Source of the DNA: a virus
Length of the DNA: 29,498 nucleotides
IMG/VR virus record: IMGVR_UViG_3300037242_000417
Location: 1 to 29,498 of that record
Direction: 5' to 3' (one strand)
The position numbers and the translations under genes were made by a program. Of this stretch, positions 13,545-21,839 are shown piece by piece (the stretch's first letter is position 1; each line of letters begins with the position of its first letter). The notes under the pieces are model-generated. The model made no database searches, was not told where the DNA came from, and worked only from the letters and a program-made list of their open reading frames with translations.

Positions 13545-14099
13545 ATGAACGCACGCTTTAGATTGCTGCTCTGCACGTTGGTCCTACTGTTCGCAGGTTC
13601 CGCGGCCACCGCTCCCATGGCGGATGCCCGTCACAACACTCCCAAAACTTCTTCGACTTGTTTCGCCGGATTCCCTCAGGGCGTCTTTCACGGTTCGCCT
13701 TACGACGTCACGAACGCCCAGCTCGCGTTCTTCTTGACGGCGTCTTACACCCTTAAAGACCCGACCCTGGCGCATACGAGCATGCCCGGCCTTCTTGTTG
13801 CGGACATGAATCCCGTTACCCCGAAGGTCGCATACTCGGTGGCGGATGGAAGTGCGGGCAACTTCTCCATCCATTTGAATGTTTTTCAGGACGATACCCA
13901 AGATCATTACGGCATGACCGTCGTCGTAAACGGTCCGCCCACGGTGAATTTCAATGGTTACGACGCGTCGCACACTCAAACCGACGTGCAGTACTTCGGG
14001 TTTACGCTGCCGGCCCAATACGTTTCTGGATCGCAGTTGATCCAGGATGCCGGCACGAAAATCGCGACGTATCTATATAGCGGCTGGACGTGTAACTGA
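13545..14099 (+). CDS. Secreted protein of unknown function on the opposite strand (moron candidate)
   Basis: The open frame extends to 13353, but the ATG at 13545 follows GGAGG with four-base spacing. It begins a textbook Sec signal peptide: MNARFRLLLCTLVLLFAGSA, with likely cleavage after the Ala-rich segment near residues 22-28. The mature part, about 155 aa, is beta-rich, lacks membrane spans and contains two Cys, one near the N-terminus and one two residues from the end. These could form a disulphide. Codon use is less GCG/CGC-biased than in flanking genes. It is divergent from the zinc-ribbon gene and convergent with the gene ending at 14204. A secreted product inside a head-gene block suggests lysogenic conversion cargo, but that is inference. 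No family is recognised. Confidence 0.7.
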   Translation: MNARFRLLLCTLVLLFAGSAATAPMADARHNTPKTSSTCFAGFPQGVFHGSPYDVTNAQLAFFLTASYTLKDPTLAHTSMPGLLVADMNPVTPKVAYSVADGSAGNFSIHLNVFQDDTQDHYGMTVVVNGPPTVNFNGYDASHTQTDVQYFGFTLPAQYVSGSQLIQDAGTKIATYLYSGWTCN

Positions 14100-14203
14100 A
14101 GATTCTTTCGTCAGCCCGCCGTTGTACGATCACTACTTTCTGGCTCGACCGATCGCTTCTGTGTTTCCGCCCGAACGAAATTCAGTCATCACATTGAAAA
14201 CCT

Positions 14204-14797
14204 TCACGCCACCGCGACGAACGGCACGCCGTGGAATGCGGGCGCGGCATCGGAGAGCACGGCGTCGGCAAACGAATCGTAATCGCGATCTTCGTGCGCG
14301 TCGCGGCGATCGAGCGCGGCTCGGCGTTCGCCGGAACGCAGGCCGCGGCTCCATTCAATCGCGCGCGCGACGTGCGCGAGCGCCGCGGGCGTTAGCGGAA
14401 TGAAATCTCCGCGCGGAGTTTCGAGCGTGAGGCAATGCTCGTATTCGCCGCGCGAAGGATAAGGACCGAGCGCCGGAATCGCGCGGCCGTCTTCCATCTC
14501 CATCGTGTTGCGAAACCAATCGCGCGGAGCGCCGTAAAATTCCGGCGGCGCCCAGCGTTCGATGTGCCAGCGATTCACGGCGGGATATTTCGGTTCGCGG
14601 CGCAGTTCGATGGCTTCGCGAATCAGCGCGCCCGAGGAGTCGCGATCCTCAAATTTGCCGCCGACCCACGCGAGTCGATTCCATCCCCACACCGCGCGGA
14701 AATTCGCTTCGCCGAAACGATTGATCCCGCCGGCCGCTCGGAGCACGCCCGCGGCCCATGCCGGCGTTTCGTGCGTTTCGCGCGTGACGCGGATCAT
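14204..14797 (-). CDS. Hypothetical phage protein downstream of the major capsid gene
   Basis: The 197-aa product has a Trp/Arg-rich N-terminal half (for example FRAVWGWNRLAWVGGKFED around 33-51 and NRWHIERW near 75-82). A middle with GDFIPLTPAALAHVARAIEW follows, then an Asp/Arg-rich acidic stretch (about 160-180). No catalytic motif, membrane span or signal peptide is visible. It is next after the capsid gene in transcription order, where head-completion or protease/assembly helper genes lie, but I cannot assign one. The start ATG at 14797 lacks a ribosome site; a family C hairpin begins only about 11 bp upstream, so the leader may have been altered. Confidence 0.7.
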   Translation of the reverse strand: MIRVTRETHETPAWAAGVLRAAGGINRFGEANFRAVWGWNRLAWVGGKFEDRDSSGALIREAIELRREPKYPAVNRWHIERWAPPEFYGAPRDWFRNTMEMEDGRAIPALGPYPSRGEYEHCLTLETPRGDFIPLTPAALAHVARAIEWSRGLRSGERRAALDRRDAHEDRDYDSFADAVLSDAAPAFHGVPFVAVA

Positions 14798-14807
14798 GGT
14801 GGTTTTA

Positions 14808-14890
14808 GTAGCACAGGCACTCTTGCCTGTGCGCAGTTGGGTTTTTTATTGTCGATCACAAAAGCACACAGCCAAGAGTGGCTGTGCTAC
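14808..14890. repeat. Family C-like inverted pair (CACAGGC type)
   Basis: GTAGCACAGGCACTCTTGCC and its counterpart CCAAGAGTGGCTGTGCTAC stand inverted around a 30-bp T-rich centre. Each side is also a local hairpin. The left end is 11 bp from the ATG of the gene at 14797. Confidence 0.8.
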
Positions 14891-14908
14891 GAAAACCGGT
14901 TTTGACTT

Positions 14909-15040
14909 TCCGGGTGCCCCATCCTCGCGGTTTCCGCGAGGGTGGGGCTGTCGGTTTAGTTTCCGCCGTAATGCCGATCATGAACGGGAAAAAAAAGACC
15001 CACCCTTGTCCGCCGCGGCGGACAAGGGTGGGCCACCCGG
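14909..15040. repeat. Family A repeat pair
   Basis: The left half is at 14909-14953 and the right half at 14997-15040, with 43 bp between. The right half begins 52 bp after the stop of the major capsid gene. Confidence 0.9.
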
Positions 15041-15092
15041 AAAGACGAAACGCCGGAAACGCGGCGCGATCACGATCGTGACCGCCCGCGCT

Positions 15093-16367
15093 CTAATACC
15101 CGCTCGGTCGCGCCAGCGTATCGATGTAGCTTCCGCTGCGCGGCGAATCGTCCCAGACCTGGAAGCCGGTGTCGAAATAAAATATGAACGCCGCGGAAAC
15201 GCCGCCAGACGCGCCGTAAATCGGAAACACGGTTTGCCCGCCGACCTCGAAGAAATCGATGTCCTTCATGACCGCGCGGCCCCAGTGCGAAAGATCGAGA
15301 AAATCCACGCGCGTCTGATTGGCGTTGATCGAAGATTTGATCGGCACGCCGGACATGGTTTTGCGGCCGGTGAAAAGCAGATCGAGATCGCTTGCGCGTC
15401 CGCCGCTGCCGCCTTCTTTGATCACCTGGCTGATGGTGATGCCAAGATTCTCCCAAGCATGTTCTTGCTCGACCGATGTGTACGCGATCAGCTTGCCGAG
15501 CTGCGAAATTCCCAACGCCTTGCGCACTTTGTTGATCGCCAGACGCACATAGCCGGGCACGAGCGCGGAATTTCCCGCGTTCACGCGCGGCGTCGCGAGT
15601 TGCTGCGGATACGTGGCGCGATTCAAATTCAGCCACGTGCCGGTGGTCGCGTTGTTCTGATGATACGGCACGCCGTAAAGCGAAACCGGCTGCGCGCCGG
15701 TGAGGCCGTCGTGCACGATCACGTCATTGGCGCTGGTGCCGGCGGGCACGTTGTCGACCACAATCGTTTGCGTCGAGCTGATCGGATCGGCTTGCAGCAC
15801 GGTGGTGGTCACGCTCGCGGCCGTGTTGCGATTGGTGGTCAGCGTGGGATCGTAAATCTGAATCACTTGGCCAACGTACACGAGCGCGGCGCCGGGCGGC
15901 ACGTTCATCGTGAACGTCGATCCCGAAATCGAACCGATCGTGCCGAGCACGCCGTTGCCGCCGGTCTGAATAACTTTGTCGAGGAACGAGCGGAATTGTT
16001 TCATGCCGTTCGCGACTTCGCGTTTCACGGCGTTCTCGATTGCTTTTTCCTTGTTGTTCGTGGCGTATTCGACGAGCTTCGAGATTTCCACCGCGAACCG
16101 GAAAAAGATCGGCGAAATTTGCGCCACGTCGTAGCTGGTGCCCGAGCCGCGGCCCAGATCTCCGCCATCGGGATTATAACTGCCGGCCAATCCGCCGGGA
16201 TTCACTTGCAACGGCAGCCGCATATTTCGCGAGCTGACGCGTTCCACGTCGCCGCGCGCCTGGATCATGGTGAGCAGCACGTCGTCCCGTTCGTAAAGCA
16301 GCGGCACTTTGTCCCGCACCTTTTCCAGTTGCAACGCGATGGTCTGCGCATTCTGCATTTGTGCCAT
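15093..16367 (-). CDS. Major capsid protein (HK97-fold, P22-like insertion domain; tentative)
   Basis: The 424-aa product follows GAGGTGA. The N-terminus (about 1-60) has AQTIALQLEKVRDKVPLLYERDD followed by a segment of the type SSRNMRLPLQVNPGG. An acidic/aromatic region reading SPIFFRFAVEISKLVEYATNNKEKAIENA (about 85-115) matches the spine-helix region of HK97-type coat proteins. A beta-rich insertion of about 100 residues (about 140-235) resembles the insertion domain of P22-like coats. The C-terminus ends in strands with VFPIYGASGG and FYFDTGFQVW. The gene follows the scaffold-like gene, the usual order portal-scaffold-coat. It should form the icosahedral shell. The family assignment is by pattern and order, not by search. 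Confidence 0.85.
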   Translation of the reverse strand: MAQMQNAQTIALQLEKVRDKVPLLYERDDVLLTMIQARGDVERVSSRNMRLPLQVNPGGLAGSYNPDGGDLGRGSGTSYDVAQISPIFFRFAVEISKLVEYATNNKEKAIENAVKREVANGMKQFRSFLDKVIQTGGNGVLGTIGSISGSTFTMNVPPGAALVYVGQVIQIYDPTLTTNRNTAASVTTTVLQADPISSTQTIVVDNVPAGTSANDVIVHDGLTGAQPVSLYGVPYHQNNATTGTWLNLNRATYPQQLATPRVNAGNSALVPGYVRLAINKVRKALGISQLGKLIAYTSVEQEHAWENLGITISQVIKEGGSGGRASDLDLLFTGRKTMSGVPIKSSINANQTRVDFLDLSHWGRAVMKDIDFFEVGGQTVFPIYGASGGVSAAFIFYFDTGFQVWDDSPRSGSYIDTLARPSGY

Positions 16368-16471
16368 GATTCACCTCGCCCCCGTTTTTGTTTTGTGTGC
16401 GTTATGGAATGAAAGATACGCAGCCACCCCGGCCGCGCCAGATCTAGAAAATTGTTTTTGTTTTCGCCTTT

Positions 16472-16600
16472 GCGGGTGTCCCATCCTTGCGGTTTGTGCC
16501 TGCCTGCCGGCAGGCAGGCAAGGGTGGGTCTTTTGTTTTCTTCTGCTCTTAAGCCACGTCGCGAAGTACGAAAAATCGAAAGACCCACCCGCCGCGAAGC
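16472..16600. repeat. Family A repeat: intact left half, eroded right half
   Basis: The left half (16472-16530) carries CCTGCCTGCCGGCAGGCAGG (16499-16518) in its loop. The right half begins GAAAGACCCACCC at 16579 but degenerates after about ten bases. It is the only clearly decayed right half among the family A pairs. Confidence 0.75.
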
Positions 16601-16663
16601 GCAACGACAATGCACGCTTCACGAACGACAGCCAAAACTGTTGGTCGCGCGATGAATGTTGTT

Positions 16664-16776
16664 GGCCAGCCCCGGAGAGGCGGCAGAGCTTAGCCCAGGG
16701 CGTAAGCCCTGGGTACGCGACCCAACAAACTCTTCTAATCAAATGGTTTTTGAGCCCCGTAGGGGCGACACATGTT
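16664..16776. repeat. Family B repeat, half element
   Basis: GGCCAGCCCCGGAGAGGCGGC, the hairpin CCCAGGGCGTAAGCCCTGGG (16694-16713) and GAGCCCCGTAGGGGCGACACATG correspond to one half of the full elements at 4164 and 12207. It fills the space before the scaffold-like gene stop; no gene is seen in 16368-16793. Confidence 0.75.
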
Positions 16777-16793
16777 TTCGTCGGGCGCAAAAC

Positions 16794-18029
16794 CTACATC
16801 GCGAAAATATCGTCGTCGCTCGTGCGCGCGTAATCAATTTCGCGCGGGCGAAGTGCGCGCGCCGCGCCACGACCGGCCGCATCGCCGCTCGCCGCTGCGC
16901 CGACGTCCACGCGGCGCGCGGCAGCTTCCGACCGCGTGGCTCGAGTGCGCGCCGTGGAGAGCACCGAATTCGTCCACTCGCCGATCACGCGTCGCGCCAC
17001 CGACGGCAGAATTTGCCGCGCGCGTCCGGAGAGCAACGACGCCACCTGCTGCTGTTCCGCCACGCCGAATCGCCAGCCGCGCAGCGATTCGCCCACTTGC
17101 GCGGAAAGCTGCGCGTCCGCCGCGAGCAATTTGCCAACTTCGCCGAAAATATCTTCGCCGATGCGCTTCACCGCACCCGCGGCCACGCCTTCCGGCAACA
17201 CTTGCTCGAGCGTCCGCGTGATCGCGCCGCGCACATCGCGCGCCACAGCTTCGTTAGTGGAATTCTCGAACGCACGATACGATTCCGCGGGAAAGCTCCC
17301 TTGCGCCGCGGAAGTCCCTTGCGAATTCGCGGCGTTAGCCGCGCCGGTCAGCGCATCGCGATCCGCACGGATCGCTTTCCGTGAATCGTTCTGGCCGTTG
17401 GCGTTTCCTGCGGGGGCATTGCTCTGCCTGTCGTTGTCAACAAGAGCCGGGGTGGGCCCATGCGCAGCCGCCTCGCGGGCATCGCCGTTCCGTCTCTCGT
17501 TGGCTTCCCTGCTCGTTCCATCGCGTTGCGCGGCGGTGATGCCGAGCAGCCGCGCAGCCTCATCGAACATCGCGCGAAACGCTGCCGGGTCGCTAGCGAA
17601 AAGCGATTGCGCGAGTGCGGTGCGCGATGCGGCGTCTCCGGAATAGTAGCCGGCGTCGAATTCGGCGAGCGACGTGACCGGCAGCGTGCGCTCAGCATTC
17701 GCATCGCGTTTCGTGTGCGATTCTGATTCCGGTTTGGCGGCGCGTTCCTCTGCGTCGGGCGCGTTATCATCGTCGCGCCGATCGTCGTCGCGCGAATCTT
17801 CCGCGCGCTTTTCTTCCCTGCTGTCGTTGCGTGGGCGTTCTTCCGTCTCGCGGTTTTCCGCGCCAGGCGCCGTATCGCGCGACGCGAATTCCGCTTCGAT
17901 CGCGTCCCCCGCGCTCTGCGAATCGGAGCCGCGCGCCGCCGATGCCGATTCCGCCTCAATCCCCAGAATCGCCTCATCGGAAAGCGGCGCCGTTTCCGTT
18001 GGCGGTGCAATTTGCGCTGTCGGTGTCAT
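16794..18029 (-). CDS. Scaffold-like protein between portal and major capsid genes
   Basis: The 411-aa product is strongly charged and Ala-rich. Residues about 45-115 are an Asp/Glu/Arg-rich region with almost no hydrophobic residues. A folded-looking segment (about 117-165, TSLAEFDAGYYSGDAASRTALAQSLF) is followed by another low-complexity stretch. The C-terminal part (about 255-380) is helical, ending in a basic/acidic tail. High charge, helical termini and the place between portal and coat genes are typical of capsid scaffolding proteins, which are needed for procapsid assembly and leave before or during packaging. There is no sequence motif to prove it. The start ATG follows GAGG. A head protease fusion was considered, but no catalytic triad is visible. 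Confidence 0.65.
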   Translation of the reverse strand: MTPTAQIAPPTETAPLSDEAILGIEAESASAARGSDSQSAGDAIEAEFASRDTAPGAENRETEERPRNDSREEKRAEDSRDDDRRDDDNAPDAEERAAKPESESHTKRDANAERTLPVTSLAEFDAGYYSGDAASRTALAQSLFASDPAAFRAMFDEAARLLGITAAQRDGTSREANERRNGDAREAAAHGPTPALVDNDRQSNAPAGNANGQNDSRKAIRADRDALTGAANAANSQGTSAAQGSFPAESYRAFENSTNEAVARDVRGAITRTLEQVLPEGVAAGAVKRIGEDIFGEVGKLLAADAQLSAQVGESLRGWRFGVAEQQQVASLLSGRARQILPSVARRVIGEWTNSVLSTARTRATRSEAAARRVDVGAAASGDAAGRGAARALRPREIDYARTSDDDIFAM

Positions 18030-18063
18030 CGAATCAACCTCGCGGGATCGTGCATTTGCTCTT

Positions 18064-18180
18064 CCGGGTGCCCCATCCTTGCGGTTTGGGCAAGGGTGGG
18101 TCTGTCGGTTTCATTTCTTCTTAGCATTCGGGAACAGAAAGACCCACCCTTGCAAACGGCGCAAGGATGGGGCACCCGGA
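18064..18180. repeat. Family A repeat pair
   Basis: The left half is at 18064-18104 and the right half at 18140-18180, only 35 bp apart. The right half begins 15 bp after the portal stop and the left half ends 35 bp before the start of the scaffold-like gene. Confidence 0.9.
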
Positions 18181-18195
18181 AGAGCAACGCCCGCG

Positions 18196-20958
18196 CTAAC
18201 GCGATTTCGTTTTATTGCGCCCCGGAGCCGCGGCGGCGTTTGCGATCGCGGCGGATTGCTGTTGCGCCACCAACGCGCGTTCGTGCGCGGCGGCGTGCGC
18301 GCGCACATTCGCAAAGCCCAGCGGATTTTCCATGCGCGCCGCCTGACCGGTTTCCGTCGACGCCCAGCGCCGAATTTCTTCGAGCTCCGTCGCGTGGTCG
18401 TCGAGCAAATCGTCGACCGGCACGGACGGCAGAATAATTTCGCCCGCGATAATTTCGCCATCCCCCGCGCCCGCGATCGCGGCCGGGGACGGCAGCGCGG
18501 CCGCCGCGTCGCCGTTCCTGGGAGCGCCATTCGCCTGAATGGCGCCTTGCGCGTTTTCATTCGGCGGCGAAGAGCGGGCGGAGTCGAACTCCGCCCCTGC
18601 AGAAGACGACTGTACTGCGGAAACATTACGATCCCCGCGCGGCGCGACCGGCACCCGCACCGGCACAATCAACGGCGCCGACGTGAGGAGCTGCTGAGTC
18701 TCGCGCATCTGCTTCACGCGCGCGTCTTCGCCGGGCACCACAAGCTCCGAGAGCCCGAGGCAACTCTTGATGTAGCCGATATTCGCGGGATCGGTGAGCG
18801 CGCGCTGCACCATCGGATCGTTCACCGACATCAATTGTTGAATCACGGCGCGCTGCTGCGATTTTTGACGCGGAAACGCTTCGTCGCTCTCCGGATGCGC
18901 GAAAATGTTGCCTTTCAAATCGGCTAGGCGAATCCAGCGCGAACGAAAAATGCCGTCTTCGCCGAGCAGCGGAATTTCCACGTCGTCGGGCCGATTCTTC
19001 CTGAAGCAATCGACGCCGAGCAGCATCACGTCGGAATAAAAGTTTTTCAGCCTCCGCCACACCAGCCCCAATCGGCCGAGCGCTTGATCGCGCGCCATGG
19101 CGTATCCCGTGGCGGTTTTCTGCGATTCCATTTCGCCGCCGAACACCGCGGGAAATAGTCCGGAAAGAAATTGCGGGATCGGCCCCATCAATTCTTCCTG
19201 ATGACGCAGCATATCGGGCGGCACTTGCGCCGGCGCGGGCTGGAAAAAACTCGCGGCCAGCGGCTGACCCGGGCGCGCGCGCGCCGGATAATGCGCGGCG
19301 GGCTCGGCAGTCTGCTGTTGCAGCGCGTCGAAATCGATCACTTGCGGATCGGCGTAAATCGGCGGAATGCCGTACTCGTAAGTTTCCGCCTGAATATTCG
19401 AGAGCGTGTTGTAACGCTCCTGAATTTCCACCAGCGAGCTGCCCACGGCCGGGCGATTCTGACCGTCGCCGGGCAGCGCGTGCAGCACGCGCCAGCGATC
19501 GTCCATCGTTTCGCTGCGCGATTCGCAATACGTGTCGCCGGCGAATCCGGCGTAGCAGCCGTCGGGGAAAAGTTGCAGCAGCGCTTCGCGCACCGCGGCG
19601 TCTTCAATCGCGTGAAAAGCCCACGGACGAATCCAGGTGCGCGAAAAAGTCACAAGATTTACCAGCGCGTCGCCGGGCAGCGTTGTCGGCATGCCCTGCG
19701 CGATCGAAACGCGCGAGGCGCGCGCGTAAACGTCGTCGGCTTCCGCGGGACCGCCCATTTCGATTTTGTCGGCGGCGTGCGGATACGCGGCTTTCAATTT
19801 CGCGCGATGCACTTCCATCTGCCATTGCAGATAGGGAAATTCGTGCATCTCGTTGGCCCACACCGGCGTGTTCAATTCCAATCCGCCGACGATGGAAATT
19901 ACCTCTTGTCCATTCGGCACGCGCCGCGAGCCAACCACACGCGGCACGCAAACCGTTTCCGCCGTGTGCAAATCATCGGCCGTGAGCGCCGCGCCGCATG
20001 CCGAGCACGCGGTCTCGGTCTCTGCGCGACTCCGCGAACTCTGCGTCTCAGCGTTATCTTTCTCCGGCAGCTTCCCTGCTGCTGAAGCCTCTGTAATTCC
20101 TCCGGCTGCCGGCGTTTCGATTCCGCATTGCGGGCAAACGTAATAATCCGGGCCGAGCGCGATTTCAACCGGCTCGATATTCGGTTCATCGTGCCAACCG
20201 AAACGTTGCGCGTCGGCCACGTAGCGCACATAGCCGCCAACTTTGCCGTCGGTCCACAGAAAAAATGCAAGCGCCGTGAGCATGCGCTCGACGTGATTGT
20301 TGCGCTCGACCAAATCCGCGACTTCGCTCGCGACGCGCGCCGCCGATAAATCCAGCAGCGATTGCGCCGACTGCGGATAAAAGCGCGTAGTCGGCACATC
20401 CTGACTGAGCACCGAAATAAACGAGAGCCCGAACGCCTGGTACAAATTGGTGACGAATTGATAGCGCGGCATGTCCTCCGAAGATTGCCCATTGTGCGCG
20501 CCGACTTCCGTCGGCAAATGCCATTGCTGATCGCCCGGATTCCACCACGCGTATTGCATGCCCTGCCAAAAAAGTCGCGCCTGGCGAATACGCCGAATTT
20601 CGTAGCGTCGCGCGGAAAGTCCCTCTTCTCGATACTGAACCACCAGGCTGCGCAGAGCGTTCACGATCCGCGGCGCGAGTTCTTCCAGGCGCTCGTTGTT
20701 CGGACCGAGTTCGTCGGCCGATGGCAGCGCGATCGCGGGCGCATTTGCTCCGGGAGATGGCGCGTTGTCGCTCGGCGGCACAACGCCGGGATTGCTCCCA
20801 TCGCGCTCGACAATTTCGCCCGGCGCATTCGGCGCAGCGCCGCCGCCGTTACCCGCCGCGCCACCATTCGCCGCGGCGTTCGCTCCACTTGTCGCAGAGG
20901 CCGACGCACCCGACGTCAGCGCAGCCCATGCATCTTCGAGATTAATCGCTGTCGACAT
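18196..20958 (-). CDS. Portal protein (P22-like podovirus type) with a zinc-ribbon insertion
   Basis: The 920-aa product is the longest head protein here and larger than the roughly 725-aa P22 portal. After an Ala/Gly-rich N-terminal extension (about 1-80) comes a portal-like helical region (about 85-240, including LFWQGMQYAWWNPGDQQW). A zinc-ribbon-like insert follows with Cys275, Cys278, Cys318 and Cys321. The core (about 345-720) includes QERYNTLSNIQAETYEYGIPP and ESQKTATGYAMARDQALGRLG, the latter typical of portal stem/wing segments. A long low-complexity C-terminal tail completes it. Twelve copies would form the packaging channel that engages the terminase. It lies downstream of terminase and upstream of the scaffold-like gene, as expected. 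The identification is by motif, size and order. Confidence 0.85.
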   Translation of the reverse strand: MSTAINLEDAWAALTSGASASATSGANAAANGGAAGNGGGAAPNAPGEIVERDGSNPGVVPPSDNAPSPGANAPAIALPSADELGPNNERLEELAPRIVNALRSLVVQYREEGLSARRYEIRRIRQARLFWQGMQYAWWNPGDQQWHLPTEVGAHNGQSSEDMPRYQFVTNLYQAFGLSFISVLSQDVPTTRFYPQSAQSLLDLSAARVASEVADLVERNNHVERMLTALAFFLWTDGKVGGYVRYVADAQRFGWHDEPNIEPVEIALGPDYYVCPQCGIETPAAGGITEASAAGKLPEKDNAETQSSRSRAETETACSACGAALTADDLHTAETVCVPRVVGSRRVPNGQEVISIVGGLELNTPVWANEMHEFPYLQWQMEVHRAKLKAAYPHAADKIEMGGPAEADDVYARASRVSIAQGMPTTLPGDALVNLVTFSRTWIRPWAFHAIEDAAVREALLQLFPDGCYAGFAGDTYCESRSETMDDRWRVLHALPGDGQNRPAVGSSLVEIQERYNTLSNIQAETYEYGIPPIYADPQVIDFDALQQQTAEPAAHYPARARPGQPLAASFFQPAPAQVPPDMLRHQEELMGPIPQFLSGLFPAVFGGEMESQKTATGYAMARDQALGRLGLVWRRLKNFYSDVMLLGVDCFRKNRPDDVEIPLLGEDGIFRSRWIRLADLKGNIFAHPESDEAFPRQKSQQRAVIQQLMSVNDPMVQRALTDPANIGYIKSCLGLSELVVPGEDARVKQMRETQQLLTSAPLIVPVRVPVAPRGDRNVSAVQSSSAGAEFDSARSSPPNENAQGAIQANGAPRNGDAAAALPSPAAIAGAGDGEIIAGEIILPSVPVDDLLDDHATELEEIRRWASTETGQAARMENPLGFANVRAHAAAHERALVAQQQSAAIANAAAAPGRNKTKSR
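18576..18596. repeat. Palindromic repeat inside the portal gene (C-terminal tail)
   Basis: GGGCGGAGT-CGA-ACTCCGCCC is a perfect nine-base inverted repeat. It lies in the Ser/Ala-rich portal tail and preserves the frame. Confidence 0.6.
20010..20060. repeat. Repeat-like segment in frame within the portal zinc ribbon
   Basis: Read on the minus strand this contains AACGCTGAGACGCAGAG followed by further GAGTCGCGCAGAG repeats. Sequences of this type (AACGCAGAGACGCAGAG) are, from memory, dispersed repeats in Acidobacteria-like genomes. It encodes DNAETQSSRSRAETE between the two CxxC pairs of the portal ribbon. Confidence 0.45.
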
Positions 20959-21026
20959 TTATTTGTCCTTACGCGGAATCGTGCGGGCGCGGTGGTGTAG
21001 TGCGGAGCGGCCTTCTGCGCAACGAG

Positions 21027-21515
21027 TTAAAAATAGCGTACTGCTTTTTCGACGATCTTCGTGGCCTTGAAATGATTCGCGACGTTCGCGATCAGTGCGT
21101 CGTTGCGCGTCGTGATGGCCCAAAAACCGGTGTCGACAGCTTGCACGACGATTTCAAACGCCGGATTGTTCAGGTCGAGCGGCTCGGCAGGCGGCGTGGC
21201 GCCGGGATTAACCGCGATTAGGTTGGCCCATTCCGTCTGCAGAATGTTGCGCGCGAATTCTTTCAGCGTGTCCCATTCGATAGCGACAATTTCCTTGCTG
21301 TCGGCGAGCGTGCTCCGAAGCCCGAGAACCCACGCGGGGATGGCGTCCTTAATCTCCGACGTCCCGTTGACGAGGCACACAATCTCGCATCGCGCGATAT
21401 ACCAACGAAGACCCGTCGCGAATGGCTCGATCAATTGCAGAATATCGACCATGTCGAACGCCAGGATGCGGCGCTCGTCGAGATCGAAGATTTGGATCGT
21501 CGGCATGGACGACAT
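21027..21515 (-). CDS. Hypothetical 162-aa protein between portal and terminase genes
   Basis: The product has a balanced, globular composition unlike the Ala-rich virion proteins. A beta-strand start (TIQIFDLDERRILAFDM) is followed by helix-rich parts (DILQLIEPFATGLRWYIARCEIV and VAIEWDTLKEFARNIL) and a C-terminal helix containing NDALIANVANHF. There is no membrane span or signal peptide. The start could be the ATG at 21515 or the one at 21506; neither has a good ribosome site. Upstream lies the coiled-coil gene ending at 21531. It resembles a moron-type insert rather than a head component. A toxin, immunity or host-interaction role is possible but not supported by any motif. I do not recognise it. 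Confidence 0.6.
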   Translation of the reverse strand: MSSMPTIQIFDLDERRILAFDMVDILQLIEPFATGLRWYIARCEIVCLVNGTSEIKDAIPAWVLGLRSTLADSKEIVAIEWDTLKEFARNILQTEWANLIAVNPGATPPAEPLDLNNPAFEIVVQAVDTGFWAITTRNDALIANVANHFKATKIVEKAVRYF

Positions 21516-21530
21516 TTTGCTGCGAAATTC

Positions 21531-21839
21531 TCAGGCTGTCGAGCCGATCATGCGAGCGTCCGGTGTCTTGGTGTGCGAGGCGCGGGCGGCGGCTTGGCGC
21601 GTGGCTTCGCGCTCGCGCATCATCGCGATTTGCGGCCACGAGCGTCGCCGCACGACCGGCTCGGATGATTTGCGCGCGGCGTCAGCGCTTTCACCGACGG
21701 CGAGCGGCGGAAATCCCGCCGTGCCGAGCAGCGAATTCGTCAGCGCGCGATTTTCCGCGCGCAGCCGCGCAACTTCTTCTTCCAGCATGCGCACATATCG
21801 CCCACGCCACGCCCGCGCAATCGCGCGCCACAATTCCAT
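21531..21839 (-). CDS. Small coiled-coil protein next to the large terminase gene
   Basis: I start at the ATG at 21839; a GTG some 25 bp upstream is an alternative. The 102-aa product begins MELWRAIARAWRGRYVRMLEEE, an amphipathic and then heptad-like helix up to about residue 35 (EEEVARLRAENRAL). The middle is Ala/Pro-rich and the end a basic stretch with RRRSWPQIAMMRERE. No DNA-binding helix-turn-helix is obvious, so I do not call it the small terminase subunit. Its position immediately after the large terminase gene, plus a coiled coil, is suggestive of a packaging or head accessory. The frame extends further upstream, but that part is repeat sequence. Confidence 0.55.
   Translation of the reverse strand: MELWRAIARAWRGRYVRMLEEEVARLRAENRALTNSLLGTAGFPPLAVGESADAARKSSEPVVRRRSWPQIAMMREREATRQAAARASHTKTPDARMIGSTA

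Noticed and set aside
14562-16412. Long plus-strand frame (616 codons) opposite the major capsid gene
   Set aside because: It is antisense to a well-supported capsid gene, extremely Arg-rich and passes through a repeat pair, all signs of a GC-rich shadow frame.
18626-20085. Several 100-300 codon frames on both strands inside the portal gene
   Set aside because: Arg/Ala-rich shadows of the portal frame with no ribosome sites.
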